64,000 bases of DNA from Streptomyces sp. FIT100 (GCF_024584805.1 NZ_CP075715.1:3854526-3918525); one strand, 5' to 3'. Positions 24,256 to 33,517 are shown, counted from the stretch's first letter. The notes: a model not told the origin generated them from the sequence alone. A program made the numbers and translations.

Positions 24256-25041
24256 ATGAACAACTTCTCTCGTCTCGCCGCCGCGGGCGTCGTCGCCGCC
24301 TCCTCCGTGCTGCTCCTCTCGGGCACCGCCTTCGCGCACGTCAGCGTGCAGCCGCAGGGCGAGGCCGCCAAGGGCGGCTACGCCACGGTCAACTTCAAGG
24401 TCCCCAACGAGCGCGACAACGCCTCGACGGTGAAGCTCGAGGTCACGGTCCCCGCCGAGCACCCGCTCTCCTCCGTGATGCCGCAGCCCGTCCCGGGCTG
24501 GAAGGCCGAGGTCACCAAGACCAAGCTGGCCAAGCCGCTCACGGTGCACGGCAAGCAGATCACCGAGGCCGTCTCCAAGATCACCTGGACCGCGGACGGC
24601 GGCAAGATCGCTCCGGGCCAGTTCCAGCAGTTCCCCGTCTCGCTCGGGCAGCTGCCCGAGAACGCCGACCAGCTCGTCTTCAAGGCCCTCCAGACGTACG
24701 ACAACAAGGAGGTCGTGCGCTGGATCGAGGAGCCGAAGGAGGGTGCGGCCGAGCCGGAGCACCCGGCGCCCGTCCTCACCCTCTCCGAGGCGACAGGTGA
24801 CCACCACGGCGGCGGCGCCAGCGACGCCAAGAGCGAGGACGCGGCGAAGGCCAAGGGCGGCGAGGCCGAGCACGGCGACGACCACACCGCCGAGGCCGCG
24901 GCCGAGGCCGGCAGCACCGGGGCCGCGGCCCACGCCGACGCCACCGACACCACCGCCCGCGTCCTGGGCGTCCTGGGCATCGTCGCGGGTGCCGCCGGAG
25001 TCGCGTTCGGCGTCCTGGCCGGCCGCCGCCGCTCCGCCTGA
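24256..25041 (+). CDS. ycnI: YcnI-family (DUF1775) copper-binding membrane protein
   Basis: 261 residues. A signal peptide ends TAFA so that the mature protein begins with HVSVQPQG; an N-terminal His next to other ligands is the mono-histidine copper site known for YcnI. The DUF1775 beta domain spans about 25-180 (VNFKVPNERDNASTVKLEVT; KITWTADGGKIAPGQFQQFP). A His/Glu/Ala-rich linker (GDHHGGGASD; GEAEHGDDH) precedes a C-terminal membrane helix (VLGVLGIVAGAAGVAFGVLA) and RRR anchor. It faces the cell exterior and probably passes copper to the proteins encoded just downstream. Confidence 0.9.
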   Translation: MNNFSRLAAAGVVAASSVLLLSGTAFAHVSVQPQGEAAKGGYATVNFKVPNERDNASTVKLEVTVPAEHPLSSVMPQPVPGWKAEVTKTKLAKPLTVHGKQITEAVSKITWTADGGKIAPGQFQQFPVSLGQLPENADQLVFKALQTYDNKEVVRWIEEPKEGAAEPEHPAPVLTLSEATGDHHGGGASDAKSEDAAKAKGGEAEHGDDHTAEAAAEAGSTGAAAHADATDTTARVLGVLGIVAGAAGVAFGVLAGRRRSA

Positions 25042-25131
25042 CGGCCGGCAGCGCCACCAGCACAGGAGCCGGAGCCGGCGTCCGCAGCAGCGCCGGCTCC
25101 GGCACGCAACACCCCTGAGAGAGAACCCCAC

Positions 25132-25842
25132 ATGACCATCGACAAGACCGACGAACGGCCCCGCCCGTCGCGGCGCGCCCCGCTCATCGCGGTGGCCGCC
25201 GCCGGGGCGGCGCTGGCCGTCGTTGCAGGCTTCGCCCTCACCCAGGGCGACGACAGCACCGGATCCGCGACGGGCGGCGCCGTCGCCGACGTCTCCACCC
25301 AGCCCAGGACCGGGGCGGCGACCGTCCTGGACCGCCCCTTCGAGAAGCCCGACCTCGTCCTGACGGACACCAAGGGCCGGACGTACGACCTCCGCGAGCA
25401 GACCAAGGGCAAGCCGACGCTGATCTACTTCGGCTACACACACTGCCCGGACGTCTGCCCGCTGACGATGAGCAACATCGCCATCGCCAAGAAGCAGCTC
25501 CCCAAGGCCGACCAGGACAAGCTCCAGGTCGTCTTCGTCACCACCGACCCCGAGCGGGACACCCCCGCCGAGCTCGGCAAGTGGCTGCCCGCCGCGGGCG
25601 ATCCGTCCTTCGTCGGCCTCACCGGCGATTTCGCGACCATCCAGGCGGGCGCCCGCCGGATCGGCATCGGCATCGACCCCGCGACGAAGGACGCCAACGG
25701 CAAGGTCGTCTCCATGCACGGCGCCCAGGTGGTCGCCTTCTCCCCCACGACCGACCAGGGCTACGTCCTGTACGGGGAGAGCACGACCATGGAGGACTAC
25801 GCGAAGGACCTGCCGAAGCTCATCAAGGGGGAGAACCCGTGA
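25132..25842 (+). CDS. SCO1/SenC family copper chaperone
   Basis: 236 residues. One N-terminal membrane anchor (LIAVAAAGAALAVVAGFALT) is followed by a thioredoxin-like domain with the copper-binding CPDVC motif in YFGYTHCPDVCPLTM and a downstream His in SMHGAQVVAFSP. SCO proteins deliver copper to cytochrome c oxidase. In Streptomyces lividans the equivalent Sco is also required for copper delivery to extracellular enzymes. Its stop overlaps the PCuAC gene (GTGA). Confidence 0.93.
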   Translation: MTIDKTDERPRPSRRAPLIAVAAAGAALAVVAGFALTQGDDSTGSATGGAVADVSTQPRTGAATVLDRPFEKPDLVLTDTKGRTYDLREQTKGKPTLIYFGYTHCPDVCPLTMSNIAIAKKQLPKADQDKLQVVFVTTDPERDTPAELGKWLPAAGDPSFVGLTGDFATIQAGARRIGIGIDPATKDANGKVVSMHGAQVVAFSPTTDQGYVLYGESTTMEDYAKDLPKLIKGENP

Positions 25843-26315
25843 GCCGCCGCGCCACCCCCCTCAGCACCTCCCTCGCCACCTCCCTCGCCGCGGTGATGGC
25901 CCTGACCGCGGGCCTGACGCTGGTGGGCTGCTCGTCCGGGAGCGAAGGGCCCGAACTCACGGTCAGCGGTGCGTTCATGCCGCAGCCCGTGGGCGACATG
26001 GCGGGCGGCTTCCTCACCGTCAGCAACAAGGGCGACGCGGCGGACAAGCTCACCTCCGTCACGAGCCCTCTCTCGGACGACGTCCAGATCCACGAGACCA
26101 AGGACCAGAAGATGCGGCAGGTGACGTCCTTCGACATACCCGCCCATGGAGAGCTGGCCCTGGAACGCGGTGGCAACCACATCATGTTCATGGAGATCAA
26201 GCAGCAGCCGAAGGTCGGCCAGCAGGTCACCGTGGAGCTGCACTTCGAGAAGGCCGACCCCATCACGGTCGAACTGCCGGTGAAGGACCGCACCTACAAC
26301 CCGCAGCACCACTGA
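25839..26315 (+). CDS. PCu(A)C-type copper chaperone lipoprotein
   Basis: 158 residues from the GTG overlapping the sco stop. A lipoprotein signal ends with lipobox LVGC near residue 31. The PCuAC domain has the conserved ligands: His in VQIHETK, Met in QKMRQV, and His/Met in HIMFMEIK. It is the counterpart of ECuC of S. lividans, which passes Cu(I) to Sco. Its position between sco and copCD supports that role. Confidence 0.92.
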   Translation: MSRRATPLSTSLATSLAAVMALTAGLTLVGCSSGSEGPELTVSGAFMPQPVGDMAGGFLTVSNKGDAADKLTSVTSPLSDDVQIHETKDQKMRQVTSFDIPAHGELALERGGNHIMFMEIKQQPKVGQQVTVELHFEKADPITVELPVKDRTYNPQHH

Positions 26316-26337
26316 GGGATCGAGGGACTGACACATC

Positions 26338-28362
26338 ATGACGGCCACCGCCCCGCGCCTCGGACCCGCGACCGCGACCCCCGTGCGACTGCTGCTCGTC
26401 ACGGCGACGCTGCTCACGCTGCTCGGCACCGTGCTCTCCGGCACGGCGAGCGCGCATGCCGCGCTGACCGGGAGCAACCCGAAGGACGGGGCGGTGCTGG
26501 CCACCGCCCCCAAGGACGTCACGCTCACCTTCTCCGAGCAGGTCGCCATGGGGAACGACTCGATCCGGGTGCTCGACCCCAGCAGCAAACGGGTCGACAC
26601 CGGTGAGCTCCAGAACCTGTGCAGCGGAAACATCATCAAGTACGGCGTCGCGCTGCACGCCGGCCTGCCCGACGGCACGTACACCGTCGCCTGGCAGGCC
26701 GTCTCCGCCGACAGCCATCCGGTCGCCGGGGCGTTCACGTTCTCCATCGGCGCCCCCTCCTCGACGGCGGTGGAGCTGCCCGAGGAGGAGGCCGGCGGCG
26801 GACTCGTCGGCACGCTGTACGGCATCGCGCGCTACGCGGCGTACGCGGGATTCATCGTGCTCGTCGGCGGCGCCGCGTTCCTCCTCGCCTGCTGGCCGCG
26901 CGGCGCGGGCGAGCGGCCGATGCAGCGGCTCGTCGTCCACGGCTGGCTGACGCTCACCGCGGCGACCCTGGCGATGCTGCTGCTGCGCAACCCGTACACC
27001 GGCTCGGGGGAGTTGGCGGACGCGCTCGATCTGGGCGGGCTGAAGGCCGTACTGGAGACCAAGATCGGGGCGGCCCTGGTGTCCCGGCTGCTGCTGCTCG
27101 GAGCGGCCGCGCTGTTCGTGGCGGTGCTGTTCGGGGCGTACGCGAAGCGCGCCGTCGGCGGTGGGGATGCCGGCGGCGTGGACGCCGCGGACGCCGGTGA
27201 GGGCGCGAAGGAGACGAGCGACCTCACCTTCGGGCTCGCCGTCGGCGGAACGGTCGTCGCGGCCGGCATCGCGGCCACCTGGGCGCTCTCCGAGCACGCG
27301 TCGACCGGCATCCAGCCGACCGTCGCGGCGCCCGTTGACGTCCTGCATCTGCTGGCCGTGGCCGGCTGGCTCGGCGGACTCGTGGCGGTGCTGGTCGCGC
27401 TCTACCGGACGCCGTCCGTCGAGCGAACGGCCGTACTCCGCTTCTCCCGCATCGCGTTCGTCTCGGTCGTGGTCCTCGCTCTGACCGGGCTCTACCAGTC
27501 CTGGCGCCAGGTCGGTTCCTGGTCCGCGCTGACCGGCACGGCCTACGGCCAACTGCTGCTGGTCAAGGTGGGCTTGGTCGTCGTGCTCGTCGGCGTCGCC
27601 TGGATCTCACGGCGGTGGACGGCTCAACTGGCCGAGTCCGCGGCCCCGGAGGCGAACGCGGAGGCCGAGGCGGAGACCAAGGCCGAGGGTCTCGCGTCGG
27701 ACGACGAGGAGGCGGACGCAGGGGCCGACGCGGGGGCCGACCCGGAGTCCGACCCGGAGTCCGATGTGCCCGCGGGCTCCGAGCGTGCCGCCCAACTCGC
27801 CCGCCAGAAGGCGGCGGTGGCGACGGCCCGGCGAAAGCGGGTGAGGGACGCCGACCCCGCCCGTACCGGACTGCGCCGCTCGGTCCTCGCCGAGGCCGGC
27901 ATCGCCGTCGTCCTCCTCGCCGTGACCACCGTCCTGACGTCGACCGAGCCGGGGCGTACGGAGGAGGAGGCCGCCCGCGCGAACGGCGGGGCCCAGGAGG
28001 CGGCGGCCGTGCCCGACCGGCCGGTCGACTTCACGCTGCCCTTCGACACGGGTGGCAGCACGGACGGCAAGGGCACCGTCCGGCTGAGCATCGACCCCGG
28101 CCGGTCCGGTGCCAACACCCTGCACGTGTGGGTGAACCGGCCCGATGGGCGCCCCCTGGACATCCCCGAGGTGAAGGTCGCCTTCACCCTCACCGCCGAG
28201 CAGATCGGCCCGCTCCCCGTCGTGCCGGACCGCATCGCGACCGGCCACTGGAGCGCCAACTCGATCCAGATCCCGCTGCCGGGCGAATGGCAGATCCAGA
28301 TCACCGTACGGACGTCCGACATCGACCAGACGACCGTCGACAAGAACGTCAAGATCGGCTGA
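26338..28362 (+). CDS. CopC-CopD fusion copper transport protein (YcnJ-like)
   Basis: 674 residues. A signal peptide ends SGTASA; the mature protein begins HAALTGSNPKDG, with the N-terminal His of the CopC site and later HPVAGAFTFS. The CopD part has about 8 membrane helices from residue 160 (YGIARYAAYAGFIVLVGGAA; VDVLHLLAVAGWLGGLVAVL; FVSVVVLALTGLY). An acidic repeat-rich loop (DAGADAGADPESDPESDV) at about 460-480 precedes the last helix and a C-terminal extracellular beta domain. It likely imports or buffers copper at the membrane together with YcnI, Sco and PCuAC. Confidence 0.9.
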   Translation: MTATAPRLGPATATPVRLLLVTATLLTLLGTVLSGTASAHAALTGSNPKDGAVLATAPKDVTLTFSEQVAMGNDSIRVLDPSSKRVDTGELQNLCSGNIIKYGVALHAGLPDGTYTVAWQAVSADSHPVAGAFTFSIGAPSSTAVELPEEEAGGGLVGTLYGIARYAAYAGFIVLVGGAAFLLACWPRGAGERPMQRLVVHGWLTLTAATLAMLLLRNPYTGSGELADALDLGGLKAVLETKIGAALVSRLLLLGAAALFVAVLFGAYAKRAVGGGDAGGVDAADAGEGAKETSDLTFGLAVGGTVVAAGIAATWALSEHASTGIQPTVAAPVDVLHLLAVAGWLGGLVAVLVALYRTPSVERTAVLRFSRIAFVSVVVLALTGLYQSWRQVGSWSALTGTAYGQLLLVKVGLVVVLVGVAWISRRWTAQLAESAAPEANAEAEAETKAEGLASDDEEADAGADAGADPESDPESDVPAGSERAAQLARQKAAVATARRKRVRDADPARTGLRRSVLAEAGIAVVLLAVTTVLTSTEPGRTEEEAARANGGAQEAAAVPDRPVDFTLPFDTGGSTDGKGTVRLSIDPGRSGANTLHVWVNRPDGRPLDIPEVKVAFTLTAEQIGPLPVVPDRIATGHWSANSIQIPLPGEWQIQITVRTSDIDQTTVDKNVKIG

Positions 28363-28370
28363 CGACACCC

Positions 28371-29627
28371 ATGAACGACAACACCACCAGCCAGGTCGAG
28401 ATCTCGCGGCGCCGGCTGCTCGGCACCGTCGGCGCAGCCGGGGCGGCGGGGCTGGCCATCGGTGCGGCGGGCGGAGCAGTGGCGCACGCTTCCACCACGG
28501 ACGCCCCGGCGACGGCGCTGACGACCGTCGGCTCGACCGAAGTGATGTTTCACGGGAAACATCAGCCCGGGATCACCACGCCCCTCCAGTCCCGCGGCCA
28601 TCTCGTCGCCTTCGACCTGGCCGCGGCGGCGGGCCCGGCCGCCCGCAAGGACGCCGTCGCGCTGATGCGCCGCTGGTCGGCAACGGCGTCCCGGCTCATG
28701 GCGGGCGAACCGGCCGCCGACGGCGACTCGGGCGTCGCCCTGGACGCGGGCCCCTCCTCGCTGACCGTCACCTTCGGCTTCGGCCGCACCTTCTTCGACC
28801 GTACGGGCCTGGCCGCGCAGCGCCCCGTCGCACTCGACCCGCTGCCCGCCTTCTCCTCCGACCGGCTGGACCCACGGCGCTCCGAGGGCGATCTCTGGGT
28901 GCAGATCGGCGCGAACGACGCGCTGGTCGCCTTCCATGCGCTGCGCGCGATCCAGAAGGACGCCGGCAAGGCGGCCCGGGTGCGCTGGCAGATGAACGGC
29001 TTCAACCGCTCGCCGGGCGCGACCGCGCACCCCATGACCGCGCGCAACCTGATGGGCCAGGTCGACGGCACTCGCAATCCCAAGCCGTCCGAGCCCGACT
29101 TCGACCAGCGGATCTTCGTAGCGGCCGAGGGCCGGCCCGGCTGGATGGCCGGCGGCTCGTACGCCGTTGTCCGCAGGATCCGGATGCTGCTCGACGACTG
29201 GGAGCGGCTGTCCGTTCCGGAGCAGGAGCTGGTGATCGGCCGACGGAAGTCGGACGGCGCCCCGCTCACGGGCGGCAGCGAGACGACCGAGCTCGATCTC
29301 GACAAGACCGGCCCCGACGGGAAGCTGATCGTTCCGGACAACGCTCATGCCCGGATCTCGGCCCCCGAGCAGAACGGGGGCGCGGCGATGCTGCGGCGCC
29401 CGTACTCCTTCCACGACGGAATCGCCGCCGACGGCACACCGGACGCCGGGCTGCTCTTCATCTGCTGGCAGGCCGACCCGCTCAAGGGCTTCGTGCCGGT
29501 GCAGCGCAAACTCGACCGGGGCGACGCGCTGTCCACGTTCATCCGCCACGAGTCCAGCGGCCTCTTCGCCGTGCCGGGTGGTCCGAAGAGCGGCGAGTAC
29601 GTGGGTCAGCGGCTGCTCGAATCCTGA
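28371..29627 (+). CDS. Tat-exported Dyp-type peroxidase, DtpA-like
   Basis: 418 residues, ATG 8 bases after the CopCD stop. A twin-arginine signal ISRRRLLGTVGAAGAAGLAI starts the protein. Dyp hallmarks are the distal GQVDGTRNP (GxxDG) near 225, the heme-ligand region NAHARIS near 325, and HESSGLFAVPGG at the end. In S. lividans DtpA is encoded with Sco and ECuC and is needed to mature the copper enzyme GlxA; this operon has the same composition. The 5' region of the gene contains a parS-like sequence at 28547-28560. Confidence 0.92.
   Translation: MNDNTTSQVEISRRRLLGTVGAAGAAGLAIGAAGGAVAHASTTDAPATALTTVGSTEVMFHGKHQPGITTPLQSRGHLVAFDLAAAAGPAARKDAVALMRRWSATASRLMAGEPAADGDSGVALDAGPSSLTVTFGFGRTFFDRTGLAAQRPVALDPLPAFSSDRLDPRRSEGDLWVQIGANDALVAFHALRAIQKDAGKAARVRWQMNGFNRSPGATAHPMTARNLMGQVDGTRNPKPSEPDFDQRIFVAAEGRPGWMAGGSYAVVRRIRMLLDDWERLSVPEQELVIGRRKSDGAPLTGGSETTELDLDKTGPDGKLIVPDNAHARISAPEQNGGAAMLRRPYSFHDGIAADGTPDAGLLFICWQADPLKGFVPVQRKLDRGDALSTFIRHESSGLFAVPGGPKSGEYVGQRLLES
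28547..28560. promoter_or_regulatory. parS-like site (one mismatch)
   Basis: GTTTCACGGGAAAC differs from the Streptomyces parS consensus GTTTCACGTGAAAC at a single base and lies inside the longer palindrome GATGTTTCACGGGAAACATC. It is within codons of the DtpA-like gene. ParB may bind it weakly. Confidence 0.5.
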
Positions 29628-29737
29628 CGGGAGACGTGAGGGGAACGAGCGGCCGTCGTGGTGGTCATGGTGGTGGTCATCGTGGTGGGAAACGCGACGG
29701 GATTCGCGACAGGCGGGAGCGCACTAGGGTGACGAGT

Positions 29738-30712
29738 ATGTCCGCCACGCGCTACACCTACCTCGGCCCCGAGGGCACCTTCACCGAGGCCGCCCTGCGC
29801 ACGCTCCCGGAGGCCGCGACACGCGAGCTCGTGCCGATGGTGTCCGTTCCGGCCGCGCTCGACGCCGTGCGCAACGGGGAGGCCGCGGCCGCGCTCGTAC
29901 CGATCGAGAACTCGGTGGAGGGCGGTGTCACCGCGACCCTCGACGAGCTGGCGTCCGGCGAGCCGCTGATGATCTACCGCGAGGTGCTGCTGCCGATCGC
30001 CTTCGCGCTGCTCGTACGGCCGGGCACCAAGCTGTCGGACGTGAAGACGGTGACCGGTCACCCGGTCGCCCAACCGCAGGTACGGAACTGGCTGCGCGCC
30101 CATCTGCCCGACGCCCTGTGGGAGTCGGCGGCGTCGAACGCGGACGGCGCGCGGCTGGTTCAGGAAGGCCGGTTCGACGCGGCCTTCGCGGGGGAGTTCG
30201 CGGCGGCCACGTACGGACTCGAACCGCTGGTCACCGAGATCCACGACGCGGAGAACGCGGAGACACGCTTCGTGCTGGTCGGCCGCCCGGCCCGGCCCGC
30301 GGCCCCGACCGGGGTGGACAAGACATCGGTGGTCATCTGGCAGCGCGACGACCATCCGGGCGCTCTGCTGGAGCTGCTCCAGGAGTTCGCGGTGCGCGGG
30401 GTCAACCTGATGCTGCTCCAGTCACGACCGACGGGTGCGGGAATCGGGAACTACTGCTTCGCGATCGACGCCGAGGGCCATATCGCGGACCGGCGGGTCG
30501 GCGAGGCGCTGATGGGGCTCAAGCGGATCTGCCCGAAGGTGCGGTTCCTCGGGTCGTATCCGCAGGCGGGCGTGGACACGGCTGCCGCGGCGGAGCAGGG
30601 GCAGGGGCAGGGGCAGGGAAGCGGTGGACGCGCCCTGCGGCCCGGGACCTCGGACGCGGAGTTCGTGGACGCGGCGGAATGGCTGGCCCGCTGCCAGGAC
30701 GGCCGGGCGTAA
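29738..30712 (+). CDS. pheA: Prephenate dehydratase
   Basis: 324 residues from the ATG at 29738. The catalytic domain has the start YTYLGPEGTFTEAALRTLPE, the VPIENSVEGGVTATLDEL block and the conserved TRF in ENAETRFVLVGRP. A C-terminal ACT domain (DDHPGALLELLQEFAVRGVN, LLQSRPTGAGIGNYCF) gives phenylalanine feedback control; the usual ESRP motif is QSRP here. A Gln-Gly repeat (GQGQGQG) expands a loop near residue 290. It converts prephenate to phenylpyruvate in phenylalanine synthesis. Confidence 0.95.
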   Translation: MSATRYTYLGPEGTFTEAALRTLPEAATRELVPMVSVPAALDAVRNGEAAAALVPIENSVEGGVTATLDELASGEPLMIYREVLLPIAFALLVRPGTKLSDVKTVTGHPVAQPQVRNWLRAHLPDALWESAASNADGARLVQEGRFDAAFAGEFAAATYGLEPLVTEIHDAENAETRFVLVGRPARPAAPTGVDKTSVVIWQRDDHPGALLELLQEFAVRGVNLMLLQSRPTGAGIGNYCFAIDAEGHIADRRVGEALMGLKRICPKVRFLGSYPQAGVDTAAAAEQGQGQGQGSGGRALRPGTSDAEFVDAAEWLARCQDGRA

Positions 30713-30921
30713 GCAGCCGCGCGTAGCAGCCGGAGCTGGGGCGACCGGGCCGGCAGCCGGCTCCTGACAGCCGCTGCGGTGCGGTGTCGCCACTGCGGGC
30801 GCATGGGCCACCCCACCCGTCGGCGTGAACGCGGCCCTGCGGGGCGACGGCCGGGCGTAACCCCACGTTTTCTTTTTCCGTGCCCTGGACGGTTCCGTCC
30901 GCGCGATCTTCCTACTTTCCG

Positions 30922-31241
30922 TTACCCACAGAGTTATCCACAGGGCTGCTTCTCGACCTGGGGACAAGTCGACAACACAAGCCGACATGGTAGACAAATC
31001 GGTTCACTCACCCCGCAAGTGTCCACAGCACCCCGCGTCGTCCGTGTCAGCTCAATTCCTTTGATCAACTCTTTGGAGCGAGAAGCAATGAGGAATTCCC
31101 ACTCGAATGAGCACCAAGGTCGGGTTTGGGACGAGAATCCTCAGACCACCGGGCGACATTCGGAATGATCAATTCCGTAGTCCACAGATCATTCGCACAC
31201 CCTGTGGATAACTCCCCGAAGCGTCCCGCTCCTGTGGACAA
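30922..31241. promoter_or_regulatory. DnaA-box cluster in the pheA-serS spacer
   Basis: Six 9-mers close to TTGTCCACA occur in 320 bases: TTACCCACA at 30922, TTATCCACA at 30934, GTGTCCACA at 31019, TAGTCCACA at 31178 (plus strand), and TTATCCACA at 31203-31211 and TTGTCCACA at 31233-31241 (minus strand). The spacer (30713-31442) is AT-richer than its surroundings and has no convincing gene. It is not oriC, since dnaA and dnaN are absent. DnaA-box clusters outside oriC that titrate DnaA are described for S. coelicolor. Confidence 0.7.
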
Positions 31242-31442
31242 CGGCCGCCGACTTCCGCACCCCACACGGGAAAGCGGTCAACGAGAGGCGGCACTTGCCC
31301 CATTTCGGCGACCGGCACCCATTCCTTGACAGATGTCGATCCGGATTTACCGCGACTTTCCTCAAGTCGGGCATTTAGGGCAAAGTGACACGCAACCAAT
31401 ATCAACTGGGGAGCGGGGAGTCCGCACCGGTAGCCTGGTGGG

Positions 31443-32720
31443 GTGATTGACCTTCGCCTGCTCCGTGAGGACCCCGACCGTGTTCGCGCCTCCCAGCGCG
31501 CCCGTGGAGAGGACGTCGCACTCGTCGACGCCCTGCTCTCCGCCGACGAGCGGCGCAGGTCGTCGGGCGTCCGCTTCGACGAACTCCGCTCCGAGCAGAA
31601 GTCGCTCGGCAAGCTCATCCCCAAGGCGTCCCCGGAGGAGCGCGCCGAGCTGCTGAAGCGGGCCGAGCAGCTGAAGACCGACGTCAAGGCCGCCGAGGCC
31701 GAGCAGAACGACGCCGACGAGGAGACCCGCCGGCTCCTGCTCCAGCTGGGCAACCTGGTCCACCCGGACGTCCCGGTCGGCGGCGAGGAGGACTTCGTCG
31801 TCCTGGAGACGCACGGCACGATCCGCGACTTCGGCGCCGAGGGCTTCGAGCCCAAGGACCACCTGGAGCTCGGCGAGGCGCTGGGCGCGATCGACGTCGA
31901 GCGCGGCGCGAAGGTCTCGGGCTCGCGCTTCTACTACCTGACGGGCGTCGGCGCCCTGCTGGAGCTGGCGCTCGTCAACGCCGCGATCGCGCAGGCGACG
32001 GATGCCGGCTTCATCCCGATGCTGACCCCGGCGCTGGTCCGCCCGCGCGCCATGGAGGGGACGGGCTTCCTCGGCCAGGCCGCGGAGAACGTGTACCACC
32101 TGGAGAAGGACGACTTCTATCTCGTCGGCACGTCCGAGGTCCCGCTCGCGGCGTACCACATGGACGAGATCCTCGACGCCGACAAGCTCCCGCTGCGGTA
32201 CGCGGGCTTCTCGCCGTGCTACCGCCGCGAGGCCGGTACGTACGGCAAGGACACGCGTGGCATCTTCCGCGTCCACCAGTTCGACAAGGTCGAGATGTTC
32301 TCGTACATCGACCCGGACGACGCCGAGAACGAGCACAAGCGGCTCCTGGAGTGGGAGAAGCAGTGGCTGACCGGCCTGGAGCTGCCGTTCCAGGTGATCG
32401 ACGTGGCGTCCGGCGACCTCGGTGCCTCCGCCTCGCGCAAGTACGACTGCGAGGCGTGGATCCCGACCCAGGGCAAGTACCGCGAGCTGACGTCGGCGTC
32501 GAACTGCGACGGCTTCCAGGCGCGCCGGCTGTCGGTACGGATGCGGGAGGGCAAGCAGGTCAAGCCGCTCGCGACGCTGAACGGCACGCTGTGCGCCGTG
32601 CCGCGCACGATCGTGGCGATCCTGGAGAACCACCAGCTGGCGGACGGTTCGGTGCGCGTACCCGAAATGCTGCGGCCCTACCTGGGCGGCCGTGAGGTTC
32701 TGGAGCCGATCGCCAAGTGA
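31443..32720 (+). CDS. serS: Seryl-tRNA synthetase
   Basis: 425 residues from a GTG (MIDLRLLREDPDRVRASQRA). The N-terminal coiled-coil arm covers about 30-100. Class II motif 2 is GFSPCYRREAGTYGKDTRGI, and motif 3 lies near NGTLCAVPRTIVAILENHQ. It charges tRNA-Ser; one tRNA-Ser gene and one odd serine-type tRNA-like gene also occur in this window. Its stop overlaps the HAD gene start (GTGA), so they are co-translated. Confidence 0.96.
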   Translation: MIDLRLLREDPDRVRASQRARGEDVALVDALLSADERRRSSGVRFDELRSEQKSLGKLIPKASPEERAELLKRAEQLKTDVKAAEAEQNDADEETRRLLLQLGNLVHPDVPVGGEEDFVVLETHGTIRDFGAEGFEPKDHLELGEALGAIDVERGAKVSGSRFYYLTGVGALLELALVNAAIAQATDAGFIPMLTPALVRPRAMEGTGFLGQAAENVYHLEKDDFYLVGTSEVPLAAYHMDEILDADKLPLRYAGFSPCYRREAGTYGKDTRGIFRVHQFDKVEMFSYIDPDDAENEHKRLLEWEKQWLTGLELPFQVIDVASGDLGASASRKYDCEAWIPTQGKYRELTSASNCDGFQARRLSVRMREGKQVKPLATLNGTLCAVPRTIVAILENHQLADGSVRVPEMLRPYLGGREVLEPIAK

Positions 32721-33517
32721 GTTTTCCGTACCGCCTGGTCGCGACGGACCTCGACGGAACGCTGCTGCGCTCCGACGACACCGTCTCGGAGCGCACACGC
32801 GACGCGCTCACCGCCGCCGCGGCGGCGGGCGCCGCGCACATCGTCGTGACCGGGCGTGCCGTCCCGTGGACCCGGCACATCCTGGACGACCTGGGCTACC
32901 AGGGGCTGGCCGTCTGCGGGCAGGGTGCGCAGGTCTACCACGCGGGTGAGCACAAACTGCTGACGTCGGTGACCCTGGACCGGCAGCTGGCCGGGCTCGC
33001 GCTGGCGAAGCTGGAGGCGGAGGTCGGCCCGCTGGCGCTCGCGGCGAGCCGGGACGGACTCGACGGCGAGGTCATCGCGGGCCCGGGCTACCAGGTCCAG
33101 GAAGGTCCGCTTCCGATCCGGTCGTTCACCGACCCGGGCGAGCTGTGGGCGGCCCCGCTCAACAAGGTCTACATCCAGCACCCCGAGCTCGACGACGACA
33201 CCCTCGCGCGCATCGCGCGCCAGACGTCCGGCGGCCTCGTGGACGTGGTCATGGCAGGGGCCGGCATCGTCGAGATCCTCCCCCTGGGACTGAGCAAGGC
33301 GACCGGCCTCTCCCTGGCGGCCCGCCGGCTCGGGATGAAGTCCTCGCAGACGATCGCGTTCGGCGACATGCCCAACGACATCCCGATGTTCGCCTGGTCC
33401 GCCCACGGCGTGGCCATGGCCAACGCCCACGACGACCTCAAGGCAGTGGCCCACGAGATCACGGCCTCGAACGAGCACGACGGCATCGCGGTGGTGCTGG
33501 AGCAGCTGCTGCCCTAG
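32717..33517 (+). CDS. HAD superfamily phosphatase, Cof type
   Basis: 266 residues. Motif I is VATDLDGTLLRSDD, motif II is VVTGR, motif III includes LSKATGLSLAARRLG, and motif IV is FGDMPNDIPMF. The C2-type cap between them is typical of Cof/YidA proteins acting on small phosphorylated metabolites. It overlaps serS by 4 bases. Its stop codon TAG is part of the CTAG target duplicated by the IS481-type element, so the coding sequence is intact although the insertion begins at the next base. Confidence 0.88.
   Translation: MSFPYRLVATDLDGTLLRSDDTVSERTRDALTAAAAAGAAHIVVTGRAVPWTRHILDDLGYQGLAVCGQGAQVYHAGEHKLLTSVTLDRQLAGLALAKLEAEVGPLALAASRDGLDGEVIAGPGYQVQEGPLPIRSFTDPGELWAAPLNKVYIQHPELDDDTLARIARQTSGGLVDVVMAGAGIVEILPLGLSKATGLSLAARRLGMKSSQTIAFGDMPNDIPMFAWSAHGVAMANAHDDLKAVAHEITASNEHDGIAVVLEQLLP

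Noticed and set aside
30713..31442. Possible replication origin at the DnaA-box cluster
   Set aside because: Only six boxes are present and dnaA, dnaN and rpmH are absent, while Streptomyces oriC has many more boxes between dnaA and dnaN. A DnaA-binding accessory region is the better reading.
32717..33517. Disruption of the HAD gene by the IS481 element
   Set aside because: The insertion starts at the base after the TAG stop, which is part of the CTAG target, so the protein is complete.
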